Positions 42,358 to 51,065 of a stretch of DNA of 64,000 bases are shown here, piece after piece. The stretch comes from Thiosocius sp963736445. GTDB lineage: Bacteria; Pseudomonadota; Gammaproteobacteria; Chromatiales; Chromatiaceae. Location of the stretch: positions 310,001-374,000 of the forward strand of contig CAVTOY010000004.1 of NCBI GenBank assembly GCA_963736445.1, read 5' to 3'. Under the pieces are notes generated by a model that was given only the letters and a program-made list of their open reading frames with translations, was not told where the DNA came from and ran no database searches. The translations under genes and the position numbers were made by a program. Position 1 is the stretch's first letter, and every line of letters begins with the position of its first letter.

Positions 42358-44001
42358 ATGATTTTTGGAGAACGCAGGCTCTATGGCCTTTTTTTCGCGT
42401 TGCTGCTGACGCTTGCCGCGTCGAGCGCGCTGGCGGCTGACTGGATCTACACGGTCGTCGACGGCGACAACCTGTGGGACCTGAGCGAGAAATACCTAGA
42501 CAGCCCACTGCGCTACGAACAGATCCGCCGCCTCAACGACGTGCAATTTCCGAGGCGCATGCAGCCTGGCACCCGGCTGCGCATGCCGATGGCGTGGATC
42601 CGCAGCAACCCGGTGTCGGCGCGTATCATCGCCGTTCAAGGCAAGGTCGAATTGAACCGTGCCGATGGCAGTACGCTGAGCGACCCGGTGCCCGGGACGC
42701 GGATCGACCTCGGCGACGCGCTGGGCACTGGCCCGGACAGCAGTGCTGCGGTCGAATTCGCCGATGGCTCGGTGCTGACGTTGAACAGCGCCGGCGAGCT
42801 ACGCTTCGATCATCTGAGCGCATACGGCGAGACCGGCATGGTCGACTCGCGGGTGCGCCTGCTCGATGGCCGCCTCGACACCCGGGTCAGGCCCGCCACC
42901 GGTCCGGGATCGCGCTTCGAGATCCAGACACCGTCGGCGATCAGCGCGGTGCGCGGGACCCAGTACCGAGCCGCGGTCGTCCAGGCGGGGAAGGCCTCGA
43001 ACATCGAGGTGCTCGAGGGCAAGGTCCAGGTCACGGGTGCGCGCAAGCCGCGCCTGGTCCCTGCCGGATTCGGTACCCAGATCGCCGTCGGCGAGCCCCC
43101 TAGCCCGCCGCGGCCTCTGCTTCCCGCTCCGGTCCTCGATCCACTGCCCGCTACCATCCGGACACTGAACTGGCCCGTGACCTGGCAGGCGCTGCTGCAG
43201 GCACGGAGCTACCGCGTGGAGATCGCCGCAGATCAGGATCTCGAAGTGCTGCTCTGGGACCGGGTGGTCGAGCGGTCGCGCGCGCCGCTGCCCGACCTTC
43301 CGGACGGTGGCTACAGGCTGCGGGTGCGCGCGATCGACGCAGATGGCCTGGAGGGCAGGAACAGCGTGCGGGCGCTGCAGATCGATGCCAGGCCGCAGCC
43401 GCCGGTCGCTCTGCAGCCGCCCGACGGCAGGGTGCTGCGTGGCGCAGCCGCCGAACTGCGCTGGACGGACTCGGCAGATGCCGACCGTTACCGCCTGGAG
43501 ATCGCGCGCGACGTGGAATTCGGGGACATCCTAGTGGCGCGCGAGGGGCTGAACACGACCACGTTCGAGACCAAGGAGATCACCGAACCCGGCACCTACT
43601 ACTGGCGCGTCACCAGCGTCGCCGTCGATGGCGAGCAAGGGCCGCCGGGCGACGCCCGCTCCTGGGAGCTGAAGAGTGTCCCCGAGGCGATTGATGCGGA
43701 GCTGGTCGCCAGCGACGACAGCCTGGTCGCGTCCTGGCGCCCCGGTCCCGCTGGGCAGACCTACCAGGTGCAAGTCGCCACCCATCAGGCCTTCAGGGAA
43801 CTCGAACTGGACCAGACGACCGTCGAGCCGCGGCTCGACCTCGGAACCGTCAGCGGCCAGGTGCGCTTTCTGCGCGTGCGGGCGATCGAGCCCGACGGCT
43901 ACCGGGGCCCCTGGGGTGCGGTGCAGCGGATCGATCCACCTCCGGACCCGACCCGTTGGCTGGTGCCCGTGCTCGGCGTGATCGGCATACTGTTGCTCTA
44001 G
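42358..44001 (+). CDS. LysM-FecR domain protein
   Basis: 547 residues from the ATG at 42358, which starts a signal peptide (FFALLLTLAASSALA). A LysM domain (about 25-75, YTVVDGDNLWDLSEKYL) binds peptidoglycan. FecR domain (about 85-200) contains GTGPDSSAAVEFADGS, SAVRGTQYRA. The rest is fibronectin-like repeats (about 250-540). In several proteobacteria such proteins precede CHASE2-domain signalling proteins, as here: four bases separate this stop from the next start. A periplasmic or extracellular sensor or scaffold is likely. Confidence 0.87.
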   Translation: MIFGERRLYGLFFALLLTLAASSALAADWIYTVVDGDNLWDLSEKYLDSPLRYEQIRRLNDVQFPRRMQPGTRLRMPMAWIRSNPVSARIIAVQGKVELNRADGSTLSDPVPGTRIDLGDALGTGPDSSAAVEFADGSVLTLNSAGELRFDHLSAYGETGMVDSRVRLLDGRLDTRVRPATGPGSRFEIQTPSAISAVRGTQYRAAVVQAGKASNIEVLEGKVQVTGARKPRLVPAGFGTQIAVGEPPSPPRPLLPAPVLDPLPATIRTLNWPVTWQALLQARSYRVEIAADQDLEVLLWDRVVERSRAPLPDLPDGGYRLRVRAIDADGLEGRNSVRALQIDARPQPPVALQPPDGRVLRGAAAELRWTDSADADRYRLEIARDVEFGDILVAREGLNTTTFETKEITEPGTYYWRVTSVAVDGEQGPPGDARSWELKSVPEAIDAELVASDDSLVASWRPGPAGQTYQVQVATHQAFRELELDQTTVEPRLDLGTVSGQVRFLRVRAIEPDGYRGPWGAVQRIDPPPDPTRWLVPVLGVIGILLL

Positions 44002-44005
44002 CGCG

Positions 44006-46516
44006 ATGTTCGACAAGCCCACACGGCTAAGCAACATCGTCGGGGCCCTGCTGAGTGCCATACTGGTAATTGGGGCCTACCTGTTGAGCACCGGCACCGC
44101 GCTGCAGCGCGTCGATTTCCTTTTCTACGATTATCTGCTCGCCTGGCGCGAGCACCGCATCAGCGACCAGGTGGTGGTCGTCGCGATCGACGACGCTAGC
44201 CTGAAACGTCTGGGACGCTGGCCCTGGTCGAGACGCACGCACGCCGAACTGCTCCGCCGGCTGACCGCCATGCGGGCGCGCGCGGTCGGCTTCGACGTGT
44301 TGTTTGCGGAGCAGCAGACCGACGACCCGCTCGCCGACGACCTGTTCGCTGGCGCGATCGCGCGCAACGGCAAGACCGTGCTGGCGGTGGCACCGAGCAA
44401 TCCCGCAAGCGGACAGTCAATAGCCGAGGTCCTGCCGATGCCGCTGCTCGCGGAATCGGCCGCAGGCTTGGGGCACGTGGACATCGAGCTCGACACCGAC
44501 GGGCTGTGCCGGAGCTTCTACCTGCGCGCCGGCCTCGGCGAACCGCACTGGCCCGCGTTCTCCCTGGCAGTGCTCAAGGCCGCCGGAGGTCACGAGAACG
44601 CAGCGCGCTTCGACGCTGCTCCGACAGTGCGGCAAGGATCGGGCTGGGTGCGCGACGGTCGGTATTTTCTCCCGTTCGACGCCCGTCCAGGTGCCGTCCA
44701 GACCCTGTCCTACCACAGCGTCATGGAAGACGACGGCCTGGCCAACCAAATCGCCGGCAAGTACGTGCTGGTCGGCTCGACCGCGACCGGCCTGGGCGAC
44801 TTCATCGCGACGCCGGTATCGTTCGACCACCAGCGGATGCCCGGCGTCGAGCTCAATGCGAACATCCTGAGCGGACTGATGAGCGGGCGGCTCGCCCGGC
44901 AGATCGAACAGGGGTCGTACCAGATGTTGACGGTGTGTATCGCCTCGATCGCCGCGGTATTGATGGTCAGCATCAGCTTTCCGGTCGGCCTGCTGCTGAT
45001 CCCGACCGCGGTCGCCGGGATCCTGGCGCTGTCCGCGGCGCTGCTCTACGGCTGGCAGCTATGGTTCCCGCCGGCAGCGGCCATCGCGCCCATTATCGCC
45101 GGCTACCCGCTGTGGGGCGCCTGGTCGCTATTGCAGGAGAGGAAGATAAACCGGTCGCTGACCGTGCGCATGCAACATCAGGCGCTGCACCATGCGATCA
45201 CCGACCTTCCTAACCAGTACGTGCTGGAGGCGCGCCTGCGCAGGCTTACCCCCGGCCAGATCGAGGGCGGGGGGGTCGCCGCGCTGATGATCGCGCACGT
45301 CAAGTGGTACGGATCGACCGAGGCCATCGTCGGCCGATCCGCGGGCGATCAGCTGCTGCGCGCGATCGCCGAACGTCTGAGCAACGCCGTGCGCGGCGAC
45401 GATCTCGTGGCCCACCTCAGCAGCGACGACTTCGGGATCCTTGTCGAAGAGCTGACAGATGTGGACAGCGCCATCCGCATCTCGCGGAACGTGCTGAACC
45501 TGCTGCAGGAGCCGATAGACCTCGACGGTGCGCAGATTTCGCTCTCGCCGCGCATGGGGCTGAGCCTCTGGCCCAAGGACAGTCCGGACGGCAGCGCGCT
45601 GCTGCGCGACGCCTACATCGCGATGTTCCGCGCACGCATCGAGGCATCGAACACGACCTGCGTCTACTCCGACGAGATAGCGCAAGAGGTGCACGCCCGC
45701 TCAAGATTGGAGCAGGCTCTGATCACTGCAATGGAACGCGGTGAATTCGAGGTCTACTACCAGCCCCAGGTGGTGACCGCGAACGGTCGAATCATCGGCG
45801 TCGAGGCGCTGCTGCGCTGGCACAATCCGGAACTCGGGCTGGTCTACCCCGGCACCTTCATCCCAGTCGCCGAACACAACGGACTGATCCAGGCGATAGG
45901 CGGCTGGGTCTTGCGCACCGCCTGCCGCCAGGTGCAGCAGTGGAAACTGCAGGGGCTTGGTGCGCTGCGCCTGGCGGTCAACCTTTCGCCGCTGCAGTTC
46001 GCCGACGTCAACCTTGTCAGCGAGGTCAACCGTGCACTGAACGAGAGCGGGCTCGACGCGCATAGCCTGGAGCTCGAGATCACCGAGACCGCACTGATGC
46101 ATAACCTGGAACAGGCCACCAAGCTGATGCGCCAGCTCAAGGAGCGCGGCGTCAAGCTCGCGATCGACGACTTTGGTACGGGTTACTCCTCGCTGAGCAA
46201 CCTGCGCCATTTCCCGCTCGACCGCATCAAGATCGACCAGTCGTTCGTGCGCGAAATCCACAGCAATCGCGAAGTCCGGGAGATCACCCAGACCATCATT
46301 TCAATGGCCAAGCGCCTGCGCCTCGAGGTGATCGCCGAGGGAGTGGAGACGGCGTCGCAGGCAACCTTTCTCGGCCAGAACGGCTGCGACGAACTACAGG
46401 GCTTCTTCTTCGGCCACCCGCTGCCCGAGTTGGAGATGACCGCGCTGCTTCAGGCCCGTTCGGCACAGGGCCCGGCATCGACGGTCCCGTCCACCAGGGC
46501 CCACGACCCCGTCTGA
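44006..46516 (+). CDS. CHASE2 - GGDEF (degenerate) - EAL cyclic-di-GMP phosphodiesterase
   Basis: 836 residues. A helix (about 10-28) and a periplasmic CHASE2 sensor (about 30-300) are followed by three helices (about 305-375). The GGDEF domain (about 390-545) has HLSSDDFGIL, SSDDF in place of GGDEF, so it should not make cyclic di-GMP. The EAL domain (about 560-815) has EALLRW, NLSPLQF, ITETALM, IDDFGTGYSS, KIDQSF and AEGVE, the set needed for hydrolysis. Predicted to be an envelope-sensing phosphodiesterase. It is coupled to the LysM-FecR gene upstream. Confidence 0.92.
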   Translation: MFDKPTRLSNIVGALLSAILVIGAYLLSTGTALQRVDFLFYDYLLAWREHRISDQVVVVAIDDASLKRLGRWPWSRRTHAELLRRLTAMRARAVGFDVLFAEQQTDDPLADDLFAGAIARNGKTVLAVAPSNPASGQSIAEVLPMPLLAESAAGLGHVDIELDTDGLCRSFYLRAGLGEPHWPAFSLAVLKAAGGHENAARFDAAPTVRQGSGWVRDGRYFLPFDARPGAVQTLSYHSVMEDDGLANQIAGKYVLVGSTATGLGDFIATPVSFDHQRMPGVELNANILSGLMSGRLARQIEQGSYQMLTVCIASIAAVLMVSISFPVGLLLIPTAVAGILALSAALLYGWQLWFPPAAAIAPIIAGYPLWGAWSLLQERKINRSLTVRMQHQALHHAITDLPNQYVLEARLRRLTPGQIEGGGVAALMIAHVKWYGSTEAIVGRSAGDQLLRAIAERLSNAVRGDDLVAHLSSDDFGILVEELTDVDSAIRISRNVLNLLQEPIDLDGAQISLSPRMGLSLWPKDSPDGSALLRDAYIAMFRARIEASNTTCVYSDEIAQEVHARSRLEQALITAMERGEFEVYYQPQVVTANGRIIGVEALLRWHNPELGLVYPGTFIPVAEHNGLIQAIGGWVLRTACRQVQQWKLQGLGALRLAVNLSPLQFADVNLVSEVNRALNESGLDAHSLELEITETALMHNLEQATKLMRQLKERGVKLAIDDFGTGYSSLSNLRHFPLDRIKIDQSFVREIHSNREVREITQTIISMAKRLRLEVIAEGVETASQATFLGQNGCDELQGFFFGHPLPELEMTALLQARSAQGPASTVPSTRAHDPV

Positions 46517-46831
46517 ACACGGCAGCGGCGCGCCTCTTTCAAAGAAGCACCGTTGACCGCGGCGATGGAGTGGCGGAAATGATATGACGCCGCTACGAAA
46601 TACGAATGGTGCGCAGTTTGGCGCTCGTCATCAATACCGTGGTTCGCGAAGTGATCGTCCTCGGCATCGGCCGATCACAGATCAAGCGGCTTCACGCAAA
46701 TGTGAGCGCGCTGTCAATCGGACAGGTATCTCCGATGCCGGGCAAACGCGACTCTTACCACCGGTGCACGGCGACTCGAGCGGCGCGCGAGGTGCGGCCT
46801 GGTGATGGCCGTAGACGTAAACAGCTCGCCA
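46517..46831. other. Intergenic, no gene seen
   Basis: About 315 bases between convergent EAL and GGDEF genes. No terminator with a T-tract was recognised. Confidence 0.45.
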
Positions 46832-48055
46832 TTACTCCAGATTGCCGTCATAAACCTCTGCGGCGGAACTCCCCGTCATCTTGCACTTATACATGGCCTT
46901 GTCAGCTCTGGCGTATAGCAGGCCGAGCGCATCTATAGGAGGTAATTCGGCCATCTGTACCGTTAACGCGGCAATGCCGAAACTTGCCGTCAGCTTTGCA
47001 GGGCTCGCGCCTGGCCTTTCCGGGAGAATCGGCAACCGGTGATTAATCCGTTCCGCAAGACGCCGTGCGCCGTCAGTGTCGGTATTGGGCAATAGAAACG
47101 CGAACTCTTCTCCACCAAGGCGCGCCAACAGATCGCCGGCCCTGAGCTCTGTTTCCAAGACCTCACCAGCGCGCACCAGCACCGTATCGCCATAAGTATG
47201 GCCCCAAGTGTCGTTGACTTTCTTGAACTCATCCAAGTCGGCGATGACGAGCGTCAACGGTAAGTCATCACGCTGTGCTCCGGCGACGATACGCGGGGCT
47301 TCGCGAAAAAAGTGTCTGCGATTATGCAGCCCGGTAAGATCGTCTACGACTGCCAGTTGTTCGAACCGATCGCGCAGCTTTTCCGCCTCAACCAAGGCCT
47401 GCTGCAACGCATCCGTTCTTACGGCGACTTCGGTATCAATGGTCTGCATCAGGCGAAAATTACGTAGCAGTTGTGCTAATGAATCGGCGAATAGGTACAG
47501 CGCGTTCTGGTGCCAGCCGTCAAAAAACTGCGCCTTAGGGTGCGATACGTTGAGCACGCCAAACACCACACCATTCTCACTAAGGGGAATGGATATCAAC
47601 GAGCCGATTTTTTGTGAGGCTCCGGTACTTTCGAGCGCTTTAAATCGAGGGTCTTTTCGACAATCCAAAGAGCTTTGCGGAGTACCCGTCAAGCAAGACT
47701 GCCCCATGATGCCCTCGCCAACCTGAAACTGCGAACTCTTGGTCGAAGACTCAGGGACTGACTGCGCGCGACCAAGTACGCGGCTGAGTACCTCTGCGAA
47801 TCCAGTACCGGCTACGCAGGTCAACACATCTCCGTTGCGTAGAAAAACCGAACAAGCACCCAAGTGCATGTGTGTCGCTAACTCAGACAAGGCACTTTGT
47901 ATAAGATCGCTTTCTGTCGATATCGTGTCGCTTGCCGCCAGTAGGCGCCGAAGTGCGGACAGCAAATCCATCAACGCGATAAACCGCGAACGTAGATCTG
48001 CTGCCCTTGATAACGCGAGCATCTGCTCGCTAGATTGGACGCTCGGTACGGTCAT
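46832..48055 (-). CDS. GAF-GGDEF diguanylate cyclase
   Basis: 407 residues. A GAF domain (about 55-195) is followed by a short helix and a GGDEF domain (about 235-400). The catalytic motif GGEEF is intact and a product-inhibition I-site RAGD lies five residues before it, so the enzyme should make cyclic di-GMP and be feedback-inhibited. No membrane helix. The start overlaps the stop of the HDOD gene (ATGA). Confidence 0.92.
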   Translation of the reverse strand: MTVPSVQSSEQMLALSRAADLRSRFIALMDLLSALRRLLAASDTISTESDLIQSALSELATHMHLGACSVFLRNGDVLTCVAGTGFAEVLSRVLGRAQSVPESSTKSSQFQVGEGIMGQSCLTGTPQSSLDCRKDPRFKALESTGASQKIGSLISIPLSENGVVFGVLNVSHPKAQFFDGWHQNALYLFADSLAQLLRNFRLMQTIDTEVAVRTDALQQALVEAEKLRDRFEQLAVVDDLTGLHNRRHFFREAPRIVAGAQRDDLPLTLVIADLDEFKKVNDTWGHTYGDTVLVRAGEVLETELRAGDLLARLGGEEFAFLLPNTDTDGARRLAERINHRLPILPERPGASPAKLTASFGIAALTVQMAELPPIDALGLLYARADKAMYKCKMTGSSAAEVYDGNLE

Positions 48056-48909
48056 GAGAATGCTGCGGCAACTTTACGGAGATCCTCTAGACGATCCTCC
48101 ACCTCCGCTTCGATCGCGCCTGCTGTCTCTGGAGAAAGACCATCGACTATCAGCGGTGTGGGGATCTCATTGATCTGATCGTGCGCCCAACGACTGGCCG
48201 CACGGACAATTGCAACGACGTCGCTATGGCGCCCAGTGTATGACTCGTCGGTGACATGCGCCAAGGTACGTACCGCAACTTCCGGCAAGTGCCAACGAAA
48301 AGCCAGCCACTCACCGGCCTGCCACTGGTCGATTCCCAACAAAGTCCGTTGCAGGTCCGGAATATCGGCCTGGTCTTCGTTTAGCGCCTCTTCGAAAACA
48401 CGTGACATCTCGATCGGTCTTACGTGTACGAGCACCAGAACTCCAATGCTATGCAAGAGTCCACCAAGGTACAACGAATCAATAGGGCGATTTTCCGGGT
48501 CCCGCGCTTGGCGGCCAACAGCCGCCGCGAGGGTGCTAGTTACTAAGGCATGCAACCAGTAATCACCGATTTCGAAATTCTTACACTGACTCGTATCGAA
48601 GCTTCCAGCAAGCGCCATGCTCAATGATAGGCTTCGCACCATATTGAGACCGAGCACCCGAACGATCGCGTGTTCGACCGTGAGGATCGGGGTTTTTTGG
48701 CCAAAGAAGGCCGAGTTCGCCAGGCCGAGGATACGTGCCGTCAAAGGTGGGTCCTGTTCGATGATCCCTGCAAGTTCCTTGATTTCCAGCTCCGGATCGG
48801 ACGCAATTTCGATCAATCGCGTCGCTGCCGCCGTCAACGGCGGCAGGTGATCTAGGCAAAGCAGTTCGTCAAGTACGTCTAAGCCCTGCTTTCTTTCCAG
48901 TCCATTCAT
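48052..48909 (-). CDS. HDOD domain protein
   Basis: 285 residues, of which about 15-215 form an HDOD domain, a non-catalytic relative of HD phosphodiesterases used in signalling. Helices with LPPLTAAATRLIEIASDPELEIKEL and SAFFGQKTPILTVEHAIVRVLGLN are typical. It shares four bases with the diguanylate cyclase start, so the two proteins are probably made together and may act as a partner pair. Confidence 0.88.
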   Translation of the reverse strand: MNGLERKQGLDVLDELLCLDHLPPLTAAATRLIEIASDPELEIKELAGIIEQDPPLTARILGLANSAFFGQKTPILTVEHAIVRVLGLNMVRSLSLSMALAGSFDTSQCKNFEIGDYWLHALVTSTLAAAVGRQARDPENRPIDSLYLGGLLHSIGVLVLVHVRPIEMSRVFEEALNEDQADIPDLQRTLLGIDQWQAGEWLAFRWHLPEVAVRTLAHVTDESYTGRHSDVVAIVRAASRWAHDQINEIPTPLIVDGLSPETAGAIEAEVEDRLEDLRKVAAAFS

Positions 48910-49208
48910 CTGCAGAAGACTTTCTGGCCTTTATTAGGTTGCATATCGGCCAGAGAACGCGGTTCTTTATCGGACAATGTGGCTAGCGCAAGGCGAGTGA
49001 AGCTGCAAATTGCGGTTTATTGGCTGGACAATGCGTTATGGACATGATGGCTTTCAGACGGACTCTCTGCACACCACCCTCGGTTCTCGAATTCGTCACT
49101 CCGAAGAACCCTGGAGATCTCTAGCCCGCATATCTCGCCGATTTAGTGTGGGCTGCGAGTGCCGTACCCGGGCGACAAGGGCCATGACCGCGTCACCCGG
49201 GAGTGACC

Positions 49209-51030
49209 TCAGCCTGGATACAGCGCCGGTATGCCCCTTTGCGACTTGCGCGCGTCCCCGCACTCATGGAGTGTCCGCCTCTCGGTGGCGAAGGCGCCCA
49301 GCAGGCTCTCACCACTCCAAGGCTGGTCCGCTTTCTCGGCGTAAAGCTGCTTCTCCATCGCGGCCAGTTCGGCGGACAAGTCGCTCGGAATTGCGCTCGA
49401 TGCGGTGGAAGACCTAGACGAAAATCGAACCGCACGCAGCCAGGAAATCAGTGCCGCGTACGCACGCGGCAGCTCGTTCGCCTTGCATGCGCGAACGAGC
49501 TCGTGTTCGATGCTGGCGACGAGTCCACGACGCTCCTTCGCCCCGACGCCTCTTAGGGGCGCGCTAGCAGTCGACGATGGCGCGTTGCTGTTTTGGTCCT
49601 GCCGCCACCGGCGAACGCTCAACACCAGCAAGCCGATCGCTCCGACGGAGATCAGGGCCAGCAGCAAAGAGATCAGGATCTGGCTCGTCCGGAACCCTGT
49701 GGTTGCAACCGGTACCGGCGCCGCATTGCCCTGTAGCGTCGAGGTAGGCGGGGAAGACGCGGTACCTGAGCGGGGGCCTCCTCCGGCGGAGGCAGCGCCC
49801 GGTGCAACGGAGATAACCTGGGCAGGCAGGCTGGCAACACGTTGCGTATCGTCCGTCGTGTCCCACCACCGCACATCAATGGCCGGCAGTGACACCTCGC
49901 CAGCACGGGTCGGCACGATCGAAACGACGAACTCGCGGATGGCGGCCGTTCCCTCGGACGTGTCGACCGACTGGACATTGGTGCGTTCGAGATAGAGCCG
50001 GGCACCGTCCGCGTCGGCAATGGAAATGTCAGGCAGCTGTTCCTCGGAGGCACCCAGAGCAAGCAGACGCACCGCACGGGTCACGGCCTCACCCACGCGA
50101 AACGTGGGGTTCTTGGGCGACCAGGTGTCACTCAATTGAACGCGCTTGGCGGGCAGGAACCAGGGCCCTGTCACTGGTCGGTCTGGACTTGACATCGAGC
50201 TCTACCGGCGCTGAGCGAACCGTCACCTCGCGGCCGCGATTGAACAGATCGCGGAACAGCGACTCACCGAATGGTATCCCTCCCATGGCGCCGGGGAGCT
50301 CCATTCCCGAGATCATGGACGACATAGAAGACCGATCTTCCACGGTGGTCGTGAGGGTCAACGGTGGAATCCTCAGATTGCCGCTTTTTTGCGGCGTCAG
50401 GAAATAGTGGCGCTCGACGACCGTCACCTCGCGGCCGTTGCGAGTGGCCCTGCTGATCTGATCGTCACCGGTCTTCTTGAGCACGAAGTCGGCGCCGCTC
50501 GGCTCTGCCAGACGGGCTTCCCGAATGCCGATGGCGTCATGGATGCGAACCGTGAGCGGTATCTCCTGCTGGACGTAGTACGTCCCCGGATCAACGCTCA
50601 CATCGATGCTGATGCTGCCATCCGCGGTGGCGGCGGTGGGCATGGCCTCCGCCTCGATGACTTCGATGGTCAACGGATCGCTGGAATAACTCCCGGCCAC
50701 GATGGAGGGAATCGTGAAGCTCCCCTTCTCGTTTGGGCTCAAACTGATGAGCCAGCTAAAACTGTCAGTGCGCCTGCCGTTGATCACACTGGTCTGTGAC
50801 TGCCGGCTCGTGCCGAGGATACGGAAGTCCTGGGCGAGGGGCGACAGATCCGGTCTGGATGCCGGGCCAGCATCGGCGATAGACAGGGTCAGCACGAAGC
50901 TGTCCCCGAGCGCGACGTGGGTCGTGTTCACGCTGGCGCGAAGCCCGCTCGCCATGGAGGACTGGAAGGCGCCGGTTAGCGCGATCAGCACAATAGCAAC
51001 CATTGTTGATAAGAATCGTCTTAGGTTCAT
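49209..51030 (-). pseudogene. batD: BatD (BatD/oxygen-tolerance protein), frameshifted
   Basis: A single-base shift splits the protein. The N-terminal frame runs from the ATG at 51030 (with GGTGGAG just before it) to about 50130: signal peptide, then BatD Ig-like domains up to PVELDVKSRP. The C-terminal frame (about 50195-49209) resumes with FLPAKRVQLSDTWSP, includes another Ig-like domain, a membrane helix (about 49650) and a cytoplasmic tail. The join lies near 50160-50195 in AGGGCCC-rich sequence. Removing one base restores a continuous BatD. Either a recent mutation or a sequencing error. Last gene of the moxR-bat operon. Confidence 0.8.
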
Positions 51031-51065
51031 CGGCTCCACCTGCGTTGTGTAGGTTGCAAGATCAA

